Assembly: GCA_040391135.1 (NCBI GenBank)
Contig: JBEBYL010000001.1
Location: 331,068-395,067 of the forward strand
Origin: G025836975 sp040391135
GTDB taxonomy: Bacteria; Pseudomonadota; Gammaproteobacteria; Burkholderiales; Burkholderiaceae_B
DNA: 64,000 nucleotides
Reading direction: 5' to 3'
Under the pieces are notes generated by a model, which did no database searches, was not told where the DNA came from, and saw only the letters and a program-made list of their open reading frames with translations. Position 1 is the stretch's first letter. Each line of letters opens with the position of its first letter. Made by a program: the position numbers and the translations under genes. Shown in pieces: positions 49,608-58,775 of this stretch.

Positions 49608-50693
49608 ATGAAACGTCTCCCTCTTGCGGCCGTGATGGCCGCATTTTTTGTATTCCTGGTCTGGTTCGTATCCGTGCGCCAGGCGGTTTTGTTTCTTGTA
49701 GGCATAGGCATGGGCAGCGTGCTGGCCGGGGCCCGCTTCGGGTTTACGACGGGCTGGCGCCGCCTTATCGAACAGCGCGATCCCAGCGGCGTGCTGGCGC
49801 AACTGTTCCTGCTGGCTCTCGCCGCGGCGGTGTCCATGCCTTTGCTGGCGGCATTTCCGACCGACCTGGGCGCCGCCCTTGGGCCGCCAAGCATCAGTCT
49901 TCTTGTGGGCGCCTTCGTTTTCGGCGCCTGCATGCAGATAGCGGACGGCTGCGGTTCCGGAACCTTGTACAAGGCGGGGATGGGGGTGCCGTTGAACATG
50001 GCGATTCTGCCCGTTTTCGCGTTTGGCAGCTTCATGGGTTCGGTGCAGCTTGAACAATGGTTGCAGTTGGGGGCGATCAAGCCGGTGGGGCTGGTTGCCC
50101 AATATGGACCGCTTGATGCCTTTCTGCTGACCCTGGCCGGACTGGCCGTGTTCGCTGTTGGGGCTGTGCTGTGGTCCGGCAAATCGGCCCGCTGGTTTGA
50201 CCGCAAGCTGTTTATCGGCGCGATCCTGCTGGCGGCGCTGGCTGTGCTGAACCTGCTGATTGCGGGCCAGCCTTGGGGCGTTGTATATGGCTTTGGACTG
50301 TGGTTCGGCAAAATAGCCACGGTGGCCGGCGTTTTCGATCCCGCTTCAAATCCCTTCTGGAGCCAGCCGGTGAACATGGCGAATCTGTCGCAATCGGTGT
50401 TCATGGATGTGACGTCCATCACGAATATCGGCATTCTGGCGGGAGCCTTGTACATAGCCGCGCGCAAGTCGTCCTTGTCCAAGCCTTCGGCTCCGCTGAC
50501 CGCTACTCAATGGCTGGTCGGGATTGTCGCGGGGTTCTTGTTGGGCTACAGCTCGCGCCTGGCTTTCGGCTGCAACATAGGGGCCATGGTCAGCGGTATT
50601 TCGACCGGCAGCCTTCATGGCTGGATCTGGGTGCCCATGGCATTCCTGGGGTCACTGATCGGCGTGCGCGTGCGTCGCCATTTTCAGTTCTGA
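49608..50693 (+). CDS. tsuA: YeeE/TsuA-family thiosulfate transporter
   Basis: This 361-aa polytopic membrane protein has about nine to ten hydrophobic helices. The family's conserved cysteines are visible: Cys108 and Cys115 in GACMQIADGCGSGTLY and a third in LAFGCNIGAMVSGISTGSLHGW near the C-terminus. In characterised TsuA such cysteines relay thiosulfate across the membrane. It starts 9 bp after the rhodanese stop and is followed 14 bp later by a tiny membrane protein gene. Thiosulfate or a related sulfur oxyanion or persulfide is the probable cargo. Confidence 0.9.
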   Translation: MKRLPLAAVMAAFFVFLVWFVSVRQAVLFLVGIGMGSVLAGARFGFTTGWRRLIEQRDPSGVLAQLFLLALAAAVSMPLLAAFPTDLGAALGPPSISLLVGAFVFGACMQIADGCGSGTLYKAGMGVPLNMAILPVFAFGSFMGSVQLEQWLQLGAIKPVGLVAQYGPLDAFLLTLAGLAVFAVGAVLWSGKSARWFDRKLFIGAILLAALAVLNLLIAGQPWGVVYGFGLWFGKIATVAGVFDPASNPFWSQPVNMANLSQSVFMDVTSITNIGILAGALYIAARKSSLSKPSAPLTATQWLVGIVAGFLLGYSSRLAFGCNIGAMVSGISTGSLHGWIWVPMAFLGSLIGVRVRRHFQF

Positions 50694-50706
50694 GATCGGA
50701 GGCAAT

Positions 50707-50871
50707 ATGAAACGTTCGATAGTATTGATCGCGTTCTGGATTGCGCTGCTTGGCTTTTTTGCATGGGATTGGGCGGCTTCCGATCCGGTCAACGTACACC
50801 TGGAGCCGCCGCTGATCGCGGCGGGTTCGGGGCAGGCTCCGTCAGGGGGGCATTGCGCATCCACGTTCTGA
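50707..50871 (+). CDS. 54-aa membrane-anchored cysteine-containing small protein
   Basis: An ATG at 50707, with GGAGG six bases upstream, opens a 54-aa frame ending at TGA 50871. Residues 5-20 (IVLIAFWIALLGFFAW) form a single membrane-spanning helix, followed by a short hydrophilic tail ending GGHCASTF with Cys50. It is co-directional with and 14 bp after the TsuA-like transporter. I do not recognise a family. The good RBS, position and typical N-in anchor argue that it is real. A role as transporter partner or sulfur relay is an inference. Confidence 0.65.
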   Translation: MKRSIVLIAFWIALLGFFAWDWAASDPVNVHLEPPLIAAGSGQAPSGGHCASTF

Positions 50872-50872
50872 T

Positions 50873-50890
50873 CGCTTCGCGCCGGAAGCG
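50873..50890. other. Hairpin between convergent units
   Basis: CGCTTC (50873-50878) and GAAGCG (50885-50890) form a 6-bp stem with a 6-nt GC-rich loop directly after the small-protein stop and 18 bp before the end of the convergent Bug gene. There is no U-tract, so it is at best a weak shared transcript end. Confidence 0.35.
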
Positions 50891-50907
50891 CCGCCCAAGC
50901 TTGCGTA

Positions 50908-51903
50908 CTAGTTCACGCTCGCTCCGGCTACCTCGACCGTTTCCTTCCATTGCTGGTATTCGGCCTTCTGCATTTTCGCCAATTCCTCCGGGCCTTCGGT
51001 CATGACCGACATGCCCAGGCCCTGGAAGAGCTCTTTGGTCTTGGGATCGGACAAGGCAACTTGCGCTGTTTTGTGCAGTTTATCGATGATGGGTCCGGGT
51101 GTGCCTGCGGGGGCATAAAGGGCCACCCACATTTCACTTCTGAAGCCGGGGATCTTTTCGCTTATTGCCGGCACATCGGGCAGGACGCCGGTGCGCTGGG
51201 CGCTGGACACACCCAAGGCGCGAAGCTTGCCCGCCTTGATGTTCTCCAGCACCGAAGAAAGGCTGCCGAAAATAATGGGAACCCGGCCGCTCAGTACGTC
51301 GGCCATGGCCGGCGCCACGCCGCGGTAGGGTATGTGTTCCATGCGAGTGCCTATCGTATGGGTAAGCATCTCTGGAATAAGATGATTCAACGTGCCGGCC
51401 CCCGCCGATGCGTATTGATACTGCCCCGGATTCTTCTTGATCAACGCCAGGAATTCATCCAGATTCTTTGCGGGAAAATCGGGATAGACAGCCAGCACGT
51501 AAGGAACGACCCCCAAAGCGGCGATAGGCGCGTAATCATTGATGGGATCGAAGTTGGCATTCTTGAACACCCAGGGAACGATCAACTGGTTGCTGTTGGC
51601 CGTGATGAACAGGCTGTATCCGTCGTTTTTTTCGCGCAGCATGGCCTGATTGCCGATCACGCCGCCCGCACCGGGTTTGTTGCTGATGACGATGGGCTGG
51701 CCAAGCAGCGACGACATTTTTTCGGACACAATGCGCGCGACGATATCGGTGCCGCCGCCGGCGGCCGTCGGGGTCGTTACCGTGATGGGCCGCGTCGGAT
51801 AATCGGATACGGCGTCGGCAGCCGCGCTTGCCGCCATGCAAAAGCCGGCGCTGGCCAGCGCGATGGCTATAGTCCTGCTTAGCGTTTTTCGGGTTTTGAT
51901 CAC
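50908..51903 (-). CDS. Bug/TctC-family periplasmic solute receptor
   Basis: This 331-aa receptor starts at GTG 51903, with AAAGGAG six bases upstream; in-frame ATG-type starts further up lie inside the amidase gene and encode no family residues. The Sec signal peptide ends SAAADAVSDYP. Motifs are PTAAGGGTDIVARIVSEK, GYSLFITA and EHIPYRGVAPAMADVLSG. It is 11 bp downstream of the amidase stop, so the amidase and receptor form a two-gene operon, likely for an amide-containing or ester compound. Confidence 0.92.
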   Translation of the reverse strand: MIKTRKTLSRTIAIALASAGFCMAASAAADAVSDYPTRPITVTTPTAAGGGTDIVARIVSEKMSSLLGQPIVISNKPGAGGVIGNQAMLREKNDGYSLFITANSNQLIVPWVFKNANFDPINDYAPIAALGVVPYVLAVYPDFPAKNLDEFLALIKKNPGQYQYASAGAGTLNHLIPEMLTHTIGTRMEHIPYRGVAPAMADVLSGRVPIIFGSLSSVLENIKAGKLRALGVSSAQRTGVLPDVPAISEKIPGFRSEMWVALYAPAGTPGPIIDKLHKTAQVALSDPKTKELFQGLGMSVMTEGPEELAKMQKAEYQQWKETVEVAGASVN

Positions 51904-51914
51904 TACAGTCTCCT

Positions 51915-53192
51915 TTAGGGTTTTAAGGTGTTTTCTATCGTTTCGGCCAGTTCGAGCAGCCTGAAATCGTCGTGCCAGTCGGCAATCAGCTGTACGCCTA
52001 TGGGCAATCCGCCGGCGGTCAGCCTTACCGGAAGGTGCAGGCACGGCCAGCCCAGCACGGACCACATTTTGTTGAATGACGGTGTGCCGGTGTGCGCATG
52101 ACCGGCCGGCGCGGCGCCTGAGGCGCTGGGGCTCAGGACAAGATCCGCGCCCTTTGACAATCGATGCCAGGAGCTTCGCAGCTCGTGCTGGACGGCGCGC
52201 ATTTCAAGATACAGGCTGTCCGGAACCGCAAATCCTTCCGCTACGTTGTTCAGCAAGGAAGCGCTCAGGAATTGCCGGTCATGGCGCAGGACGGGGGCAA
52301 GGTTGCGGGCGAATTCGTATCGCATGATTGCCGCATGCGCCTGCGCCAGAAGGTCCAGTTCCTTATCCATGGAAACGTTCTCGCAATAGGCTCCCTGGCG
52401 TTCGAGCATTTGCCGCAAATGCTGTATTGAAGCGGCCGCCTCGGCATCGGGCGATTGGTCCGCGCCGCGCAGCGTGATGGCGACCTTAAGCTGGCGCAGA
52501 TCGCCGGTTTTGGTGCTGGAGCCTTGCGGCAGCAGCGCCTGGGCAGCCGCGCGGGCATAGTCCACCGACGCGGCGTGCCAGCCTATGGTATCCAGGGATT
52601 CGCTGGTCAGTTTCAAGCCGTCGCGGCTGACCAGCCCGAAGGACGGCTTGAAGCCCACGACCCCGCAATACGATGCGGGGCGGATGATGGAGCCGCCGGT
52701 TTGCGTACTGAGAGCCAGGGGCACCATGCCGGCGGCCACCGCCGCCGCTGAACCGCTGGAAGAGCCTCCCGGCGTATGGTCCAGGTTCCAGGGATTGCGC
52801 GTCGGTCCGGGCTGGCGGAAGGCATATTCCGCCGTAACGGTTTTTCCAATGGGAATCCCGCCCGCGCAGCGCAACTGTTCGACGCAGGCCGCGTCGTACG
52901 GCGCAGTCGGCTTCATGTCTCCCGCAGCGCCGCATTGCGTAGGCAGCCCGCGCAGGTCGATCACGTCCTTCACCCCAAAAGGCAGCGCCCGAAGCGCTTG
53001 CGCGGCGGCGTCCGCCACATCGGCTTCAAGCTCCTGCCGGGCTCGCAGTCCCACCCAGGCCCGCACATCCGCTTCCCTTCGTTCTATGGCATCCAGGCTG
53101 ATGCGCAGGGCGGTGTCGGGCGCGTTTTTGCCAAGCTCTTCTCGGCCTGGAAAATATCCGGTCAACGATTCAAGGTCCCGCTCAACTTTCAT
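51915..53192 (-). CDS. Amidase, amidase-signature family
   Basis: This 425-aa hydrolase has the Ser-cisSer-Lys triad motifs: Lys in LPFGVKDVIDLRG, TPGGSSSGSAAAVAAGMVPLA, and the nucleophile Ser in STQTGGSIIRPASYCG. It should hydrolyse an amide (or ester) to a carboxylate. It lacks a signal peptide, so it acts in the cytoplasm. It is divergent from a LysR gene (53303) and precedes a Bug gene. It could also be a GatA-like protein, but no gatB or gatC is near. Confidence 0.92.
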   Translation of the reverse strand: MKVERDLESLTGYFPGREELGKNAPDTALRISLDAIERREADVRAWVGLRARQELEADVADAAAQALRALPFGVKDVIDLRGLPTQCGAAGDMKPTAPYDAACVEQLRCAGGIPIGKTVTAEYAFRQPGPTRNPWNLDHTPGGSSSGSAAAVAAGMVPLALSTQTGGSIIRPASYCGVVGFKPSFGLVSRDGLKLTSESLDTIGWHAASVDYARAAAQALLPQGSSTKTGDLRQLKVAITLRGADQSPDAEAAASIQHLRQMLERQGAYCENVSMDKELDLLAQAHAAIMRYEFARNLAPVLRHDRQFLSASLLNNVAEGFAVPDSLYLEMRAVQHELRSSWHRLSKGADLVLSPSASGAAPAGHAHTGTPSFNKMWSVLGWPCLHLPVRLTAGGLPIGVQLIADWHDDFRLLELAETIENTLKP

Positions 53193-53302
53193 AGCGACTC
53201 TTCTTTATCCCTTTGCGGCAGTTCAACAATTCATGGTTCCATCGAAGCGCAAATGGTAAAGTGCTCATTGATGTGCGTCCAATACCATTTTTGCCAGTAT
53301 TA

Positions 53303-54211
53303 ATGACTAAACCAGAAATAATAAAATTCGACGGGCGCAGCCTGTTCGCCTTCTGCGTAGTGGCCGAGGAACTGCACTTCGGCAGGGCGGCGGATAGGCT
53401 GTCGACCAGCCAGCCGCCGCTTAGCCGTCAGATCAAGCAACTGGAAGAATGGGTGGGCACGCCGCTGTTCCTGCGTTCGACCCGGGTGGTAAGCCTGACG
53501 CCCGCCGGTGTGGTGATGTACGAGCAGGCGCGGCGGATATGCGCAGACCTGGAACACATGCTCAGGACGACCCGCCAAGTGGCGCGGGGCGATGCCGGTT
53601 CCTTGTCCATTGGCATTACACCCAGCGCCGCGCACTCGCCCCTGGTCGAATCGCTGCATTCCTTCCGGCGCAACCATCCCACCATAGAGCTGGACCTTCG
53701 AGAAATGGATTCGGTCGACATGACGGCCGCGCTGCTGGCACGGCAACTGGATGCGGCGCTTATGCGCCCCATCGTCCAAAGCGACAAGATCCGGACGACG
53801 CTGGTCTACGAAGAACCCATCGTGCTGGTATCAAGAACAGAAAGCATCTTTGCGGGAAAGAGCGTAAGGCTGGAAGACATAGCGCGCCGTCCCTTGATCG
53901 GCTATGACGAGTCGGTGTCTCCGTATTTTGCCGAGATGGTGGAAGGGTTATTCGCCGCGGCGAACATAAGGCCGAATATCGTGCAGAAAAGCCGGCTGCC
54001 GTCCATACTGACGCTGGTGGAGGCGGGCGTGGGCGTGGCCATTGCCCCCGCATCCATGGCCCGGGCGCATACCGCGGCCCTGACATGCCGCCCCATCAGT
54101 GCCATGAACCTGCCGCGCGCGCAAGTCGTCGTGGCGGTTGCTCAGGATGCGACAAACCCCGCCATCCACAACCTGGTGGCGGCCTTGCTGGCCGGGCGGA
54201 GTCGGAGTTGA
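53303..54211 (+). CDS. LysR-family transcriptional regulator
   Basis: This 302-aa LTTR has an N-terminal HTH (RSLFAFCVVAEELHFGRAADRL, STSQPPLSRQIKQLEEWVG) of the CatR/BenM-like type and an effector domain with EMDSVDMTAALLARQLDAAL and GVGVAIAPASM. The ATG at 53303 is chosen because upstream in-frame residues are unlike LysR proteins. Only 110 bp separate it from the divergent amidase. An ATAC-N11-GTAT element (53282-53300) abuts the start codon and may be autoregulatory. Confidence 0.92.
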   Translation: MTKPEIIKFDGRSLFAFCVVAEELHFGRAADRLSTSQPPLSRQIKQLEEWVGTPLFLRSTRVVSLTPAGVVMYEQARRICADLEHMLRTTRQVARGDAGSLSIGITPSAAHSPLVESLHSFRRNHPTIELDLREMDSVDMTAALLARQLDAALMRPIVQSDKIRTTLVYEEPIVLVSRTESIFAGKSVRLEDIARRPLIGYDESVSPYFAEMVEGLFAAANIRPNIVQKSRLPSILTLVEAGVGVAIAPASMARAHTAALTCRPISAMNLPRAQVVVAVAQDATNPAIHNLVAALLAGRSRS

Positions 54212-54314
54212 AGGGCGGCAAGGCGTGCCGCAACGGGGGCCGCGCGCAAGATCATGGCAACGGTAGTGCTTCATATCCGTTTTTCGTTCTACTCTTACAG
54301 GAAACAGGTGCTCT

Positions 54315-55205
54315 ATGTCTCGGAATGTTGGCGTAATCGGTCTCGGTGCAATGGGATTCGGCATGGCTCGCAGCTTGCTGCGCGGCGGCTTCATGGTTCA
54401 TGGCTATGACGTCAGGGCATCGGCGCTTGAGCAGCTTGCCGCTGAAAACGGCATCGCATGCGACACGCCTGCGCAGTTGGCGCAGCATTGCGATGTACTG
54501 GTCATTGTCGTTGTCAATGCCGAACAGACCGAAGAGGTCTTGTTCGGAGCCAACGGCGCCTGCGCAAGCCTGAAGCCGGGCAGCGTGGTATTGGCCTGCG
54601 CCACCGTTGCCCCCGGCTTTGCCGCAAGCGTCGCCCAGCGCCTGGCGGAAAGGCAAATTCTGATGCTGGATTCGCCGATCTCGGGCGGAGCGGCCCGCGC
54701 GGCATCGGGCGAATTAAGCATGATGACCTCTGGCGTGCCCGAAGCCTATGCCAAGGTGGAGGATGTGCTGGCCGCCATGGCAAAGAACGTCTATCGCCTA
54801 GGCGATAAATATGGCACCGGCTCCAAGGTGAAGATCATCAACCAATTGCTGGCCGGCGTGCATATAGCCGCCGCCGCGGAAGCCATGGCCCTGGGCATGC
54901 GCGAGGGCGTCGACCCCGCCGCCTTGTACGAAGTCATCACCCACAGCGCCGGCAATTCCTGGATGTTCGAAAACCGCGTGCCGCATATTCTGGACGGCGA
55001 CTACACGCCCTTGTCGGCCGTCGATATCTTCGTCAAGGACCTGGGGCTGGTGCTGGATACCGCAAGGGGAAGCAAGTTTCCGCTACCCATGTCCGCGACG
55101 GCGCACCAGATGTTCATGATGGCGTCCGCCGCCGGACACGGCAAGGAAGACGACTCGGCGGTCATCAAGGTCTTTCCGGGCATTGATTTGCCGGGATCGG
55201 CGTAA
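54315..55205 (+). CDS. ltnD: L-threonate dehydrogenase-like beta-hydroxyacid dehydrogenase
   Basis: This 296-aa enzyme has the Rossmann GVIGLGAMGFGMARSLL, LDSPISGGAARAASGELS and the motif KVKIINQLLAGVHIAAAAEAMAL containing the catalytic Lys. The NQLLAGVHIAAA variant is characteristic of the LtnD/YgbJ branch, which oxidises L-threonate-like C4 sugar acids at C2. AGGAAAC lies upstream. No OtnK or OtnC genes of the usual threonate pathway are adjacent in the window, so the substrate may differ. The subfamily call is reasonable but not certain. Confidence 0.82.
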   Translation: MSRNVGVIGLGAMGFGMARSLLRGGFMVHGYDVRASALEQLAAENGIACDTPAQLAQHCDVLVIVVVNAEQTEEVLFGANGACASLKPGSVVLACATVAPGFAASVAQRLAERQILMLDSPISGGAARAASGELSMMTSGVPEAYAKVEDVLAAMAKNVYRLGDKYGTGSKVKIINQLLAGVHIAAAAEAMALGMREGVDPAALYEVITHSAGNSWMFENRVPHILDGDYTPLSAVDIFVKDLGLVLDTARGSKFPLPMSATAHQMFMMASAAGHGKEDDSAVIKVFPGIDLPGSA

Positions 55206-55229
55206 GAAGGCTGCTATCGATAGAGCGCT

Positions 55230-56492
55230 CTACTGGGCGAGTTCAAACATTGCGTGGGCCAGCACACGGGCACCATCAGCCATATGCGACGGTGCAGCGT
55301 ATTCCAAGTCATTGTGAGTCTCGCCATTGCGGCACTGTATGAACAACATGCCCGTTGGGCAAATCGCGCTCAGATAACGTGAATCATGGCCTGCGCTCGA
55401 TGCCAACTCCAATGTCCCGATTCCCAGCGAAGCTGCGGATCGAATCAGTTGCTGGCAGATCTCGTCATCGAAATCCAATGAATCGGCGCTGGACAACTGT
55501 TCGACCTGGACCGTGCAGGGCGAACTTGCCTCTTCAAACATGGAAGAAATCTGCTTGCCCAGTCCCTGCAGATGAGCATCATCGGGATGACGGATATCTA
55601 TGGAGAACACGACCTGACTGGGTACGACGGACGGGGCGCCCGGCAATACATCAAAGCGGCCGACAGTTAGCCGCAAGATATCTTCAGGGTCGTGGAAGCA
55701 CGTATGCATCGAATCAATGCAACGTAATGCGGCCAACAGCGCGTCCTTGCGTTGCAGCAACGGCACTGTGCCGGCATGCGCGGCCTCTCCCTGCACTGTT
55801 ATCCGAAACGTCAGCTTGCCCTGCATGGTTGTGACCACTCCGACACTCAATCCGGCTGCTTCAAGAATCGTGCCTTGCTCGATATGTGGTTCGAGATAAG
55901 CGGCCACGGGTAAACGCAGCTCGCGTTCCGGCAAGGGCGGCATATTGGCGCGAACTTGCTGCAGCGCTTTGGCGATCGAGATCCCTTGCGCATCTGTGAC
56001 TTCAAGGGATTCTTTCAAGCTGCGCGCTCCTGCATATACCGATGAGCCCGTCATCCCCGGTGCAAAACGCGAGCCTTCTTCGTTCATCCATGCCACCACT
56101 TCGATGGGGTGGCGATGCTTGCATCCGGACAGAGCGATAGCTTGAGCAGCCTCCAGAGCCGCAAGCACGCCATATGCTCCGTCATACTTCCCCCCCGTGG
56201 GTTGCGTGTCGATGTGTGAGCCGGCCATCACTGGCGGCGCCTCCGCATCGGACCCAGGCAAACGCAGGAAGAGATTGCCAATGGCATCGGTATGCGCGCT
56301 CATTCCGATTTTTTCCGCCCAGCTCACCAAGAGGGTTTGCGCCTGAGCGTCTCCCAGGGTGAGAGCCTGTCGGTCGACGCCAGTGTCCGAATAGGCTCCT
56401 ATTTGTCCCAGCTCATCGATACGCGCGGCCAAACGGGCTGCATCGACCCAGGAAGCTGGATGGTGGGGCGCATTTGTGTTGTCAGTAGTCAT
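55230..56492 (-). CDS. M20-family amidohydrolase, N-carbamoyl amino acid/allantoate hydrolase type
   Basis: This 420-aa enzyme matches the hydantoinase/carbamoylase subgroup of M20: GSHIDTQPTGGKYDGAYG, MNEEGSRFAPGMTGS, LEPHIEQG, GEAAHAGTVP and a late SAGHDSRYLS. The ligand set (His, Asp, Glu, His, His) is complete. Such enzymes cleave N-carbamoyl amino acids, ureidoglycolate- or allantoate-like substrates, releasing ammonia and carbon dioxide. It is 28 bp downstream of the aminotransferase gene in an operon headed by a Bug receptor. Confidence 0.9.
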   Translation of the reverse strand: MTTDNTNAPHHPASWVDAARLAARIDELGQIGAYSDTGVDRQALTLGDAQAQTLLVSWAEKIGMSAHTDAIGNLFLRLPGSDAEAPPVMAGSHIDTQPTGGKYDGAYGVLAALEAAQAIALSGCKHRHPIEVVAWMNEEGSRFAPGMTGSSVYAGARSLKESLEVTDAQGISIAKALQQVRANMPPLPERELRLPVAAYLEPHIEQGTILEAAGLSVGVVTTMQGKLTFRITVQGEAAHAGTVPLLQRKDALLAALRCIDSMHTCFHDPEDILRLTVGRFDVLPGAPSVVPSQVVFSIDIRHPDDAHLQGLGKQISSMFEEASSPCTVQVEQLSSADSLDFDDEICQQLIRSAASLGIGTLELASSAGHDSRYLSAICPTGMLFIQCRNGETHNDLEYAAPSHMADGARVLAHAMFELAQ

Positions 56493-56520
56493 TCTTCACC
56501 TTGGATTCAATTCGGCAGTT

Positions 56521-57654
56521 TCAAAACAGTTTTGGCGGGCTCTTGATGTGGGATGCGGCTTCGACTGCGGCGGGAAGTTCGCGGCAAAGCAGATCCACCC
56601 AGGCTTCGGGAACACTCAAGCTTATCTTGACGAATCGATCGCCAAAAGCCTGGGTGTGATAGCTTCCCTGTCGAATCATGATGCCGCGCTCCTGCAGCGC
56701 GGCAACGAGGGCTTCGGGTTTTATCCCCGCCTGCACCGTTTCAACAACCAGAAAGTTCGCTTGTGATGGAAAAATCAGGATGTTCAAGCCTGGAATACGC
56801 GCGACGGCATCAAAGACCATTTGCTGATTGCGCCGCAGCCGATCCTTGATGGCCGGGAACCACTGAGACTTCACTTCCAAACCGGCAATAGCAGCCTTCT
56901 GCGATATGACGTTGCTTCCCAGATTGTTCGGTGGCGCATCCGCAAGTAATTCGATATTGTCTTCAGAGGCCACCACGGCTCCAAGGCGCAGGCCGGCAAA
57001 TCCCAGCCACTTAGAGAAGCTGTACATCATCAGCGTTTTCTCGGGATAGAACTGAAACGCAGGCGAGAAGTTATCTGCAAACTGGCAATAGGTTGCATCG
57101 TGTATAAAGTAGGCGCCTACCTCGCGAGCGATATCGGTAAATTCACGGATCTCGTCTTCGGTGTGGCAGGTGCCTAATGGGTTGTTCGGATCGACCAGGT
57201 AGATCACCTTGGTGCGCGATGTCACGTGGTTGCGCAACTGCTGAGCCGTAAGCTTGTAGTGCTGTTCCGGGTTGTATATAGGCATTTGTACAACCGTTGC
57301 TCCGGCGCGCTGCGCGAAAGACATTGGCCAAGCCCAACTGGGGTCTGTGGTCAGGAATTCGCTGCCTGGTTCGCAAAATCGGCTGCATGCGCTGTACAAG
57401 GCCTGCACGGCGCCGTCGGTCACCATAACGCAAGCATCCGGCAATCCGATGTCTTCGCGAATCAATTTACGTAACCGCTCAAATCCAAGCGGGGGAGCGT
57501 AGGCTTGAAACTGGCCCGAGTCAAAGGCATCCAATACGGCTTGCCTGACCGCGGGATGGGGTTCAAAGTGATTGGTGTTCTGCCCCAGCCATTTCAGGTC
57601 AGCTTGTTCGCACAACTGATCGAAAAAAGCGTTACGCAACTCGAAGGACTTCAT
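56521..57654 (-). CDS. PLP-dependent aminotransferase, class I/II
   Basis: This 377-aa fold-type I enzyme has DGAVQALYSACSRFCEPG, the PLP-anchoring DPNNPLGT, HDATYCQF with the Asp that binds the pyridine nitrogen, the Schiff-base Lys in YSFSKWLGFAGLRLG, and a C-terminal substrate-carboxylate region. The lysine motif SFSKWLGFAGLRLG is close to histidinol-phosphate- and aspartate-type transaminases. It lies between the Bug and amidohydrolase genes, consistent with conversion of an amino acid released by the hydrolase to a 2-oxo acid. Confidence 0.92.
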   Translation of the reverse strand: MKSFELRNAFFDQLCEQADLKWLGQNTNHFEPHPAVRQAVLDAFDSGQFQAYAPPLGFERLRKLIREDIGLPDACVMVTDGAVQALYSACSRFCEPGSEFLTTDPSWAWPMSFAQRAGATVVQMPIYNPEQHYKLTAQQLRNHVTSRTKVIYLVDPNNPLGTCHTEDEIREFTDIAREVGAYFIHDATYCQFADNFSPAFQFYPEKTLMMYSFSKWLGFAGLRLGAVVASEDNIELLADAPPNNLGSNVISQKAAIAGLEVKSQWFPAIKDRLRRNQQMVFDAVARIPGLNILIFPSQANFLVVETVQAGIKPEALVAALQERGIMIRQGSYHTQAFGDRFVKISLSVPEAWVDLLCRELPAAVEAASHIKSPPKLF

Positions 57655-57700
57655 TAAATATTTCCTCGTTCTCTAAATAAATATACTTTTAACTATTATT

Positions 57701-57708
57701 TGTATACA
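57701..57708. promoter_or_regulatory. TGTATACA palindrome upstream of aminotransferase gene
   Basis: A perfect 8-bp palindrome lies 47 bp upstream of the aminotransferase start, in an AT-rich gap after the terminator of the Bug gene. TGTATACA-like sites are typical for some FCD-type GntR regulators. Related TTGTATA/TGTACA elements occur around the promoter at 58776-58804, next to the GntR gene. Confidence 0.35.
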
Positions 57709-57720
57709 TTGGTCGAAATA

Positions 57721-57760
57721 ACAAAAAAACCCTAGCGGATGGATGACCGATAGGGTTTTG
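57721..57760 (-). terminator. Rho-independent terminator of the Bug gene
   Basis: On the minus strand, AAAACCCTA (57759-57751) pairs perfectly with TAGGGTTTT (57734-57726), extended past one mismatch by CGG/CCG, and a run of seven T (57729-57723) follows. It starts 7 bp after the Bug stop at 57766. It would end or attenuate the receptor transcript before the aminotransferase gene. Confidence 0.75.
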
Positions 57761-57765
57761 CCCGT

Positions 57766-58734
57766 TTATTGCAGTGCGATGCCGGCGCTATCGATAACGG
57801 ATTTCCATTTCTTCACATCATTCGAGATGCGGGCAGTCAATGCCTGCGCACTGTCGCCTACAGCGTCGAACCCTTGCGTTTCCAAGGCCTTGCGCACATC
57901 CGCATCCTTCATGACTTGCTCGATGGCAAGGCTTATCTTTTGTGCGACATCCGCAGGCAATCCGGCCGGCCCTACCAATCCATACCAAGCCAGTGCTTCA
58001 AAACCAGGCAAGCCTTGCTCGGAGACTGTGGGTACGTCCGGCAGGGCGATTGAGCGCCCCGAGGAGGTGACTGCAATGGCTTGGATAGTGCCGGCTTTAA
58101 CCTGCGGAATGGCTGGCGCCATTGATGAAATAATCAGCGGCACCTGGCCGCCTATTACATCTGATATGGCTGGCCCGCCCCCCTTGTAAGGCACGTGCAC
58201 GGACTTCAATCCTTTTTCGAGCTGCAGCATTTCCATGCCGACATGGCCCACGCTGCCCACGCCCGAGGTGGCATAACTGTATTTTCCTGGCGACGCTTTC
58301 ATCAGATCAATGAGTTCGGGTAGGGATTTGGCTGGAACCCGTGGGTTGGCGGCAAGTACAAACCCGGCTGAAGCGACAGTGCTTATAGGTGTGAACGATG
58401 TCTCGGGCTGGTATCCCGTATCTTGCAAACTCGGAAGAATCACAAGCGTGGCGGACTCCACCAAATGCAAGGTATATCCATCAGGCGTGGCCCCCGCCAC
58501 AGAGCGGGCGCCAATGATGCCCGCGGCGCCGGGGCGGTAGTCGATCACCACCGATTCGCCCAGGGCGGCGCTTAATTTGGGTGCAATCGCTCTTGCTACA
58601 GCATCAACAGAGCCGCCAGGGGTATAGCCGATCACCAGCCGGATGGGCTGTTCTGGATAGGCTGAATGTGCTGGAACTGTGAACACGCTGGCAAGAACGC
58701 CAACCGCCATGACTAAAGTGCTTAGTCCTCGCAT
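57766..58734 (-). CDS. Bug/TctC-family periplasmic solute receptor
   Basis: This 322-aa receptor has a Sec signal peptide (MRGLSTLVMAVGVLA..., cleavage near AHSA before YPEQP), with AAGGAG before the ATG. Motifs are YTPGGSVDAVARAIAPKL, GYTLHLVES and VHVPYKGGGPAISDVIGG. The promoter 58776-58804 lies immediately upstream and an intrinsic terminator immediately downstream, so the receptor can be expressed independently of the aminotransferase/amidohydrolase pair. It is divergent from the GntR gene at 58943. Confidence 0.93.
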   Translation of the reverse strand: MRGLSTLVMAVGVLASVFTVPAHSAYPEQPIRLVIGYTPGGSVDAVARAIAPKLSAALGESVVIDYRPGAAGIIGARSVAGATPDGYTLHLVESATLVILPSLQDTGYQPETSFTPISTVASAGFVLAANPRVPAKSLPELIDLMKASPGKYSYATSGVGSVGHVGMEMLQLEKGLKSVHVPYKGGGPAISDVIGGQVPLIISSMAPAIPQVKAGTIQAIAVTSSGRSIALPDVPTVSEQGLPGFEALAWYGLVGPAGLPADVAQKISLAIEQVMKDADVRKALETQGFDAVGDSAQALTARISNDVKKWKSVIDSAGIALQ

Positions 58735-58775
58735 AGTATGTCTCCTTTATGTATGCAATTTATTATGATTTGTAT

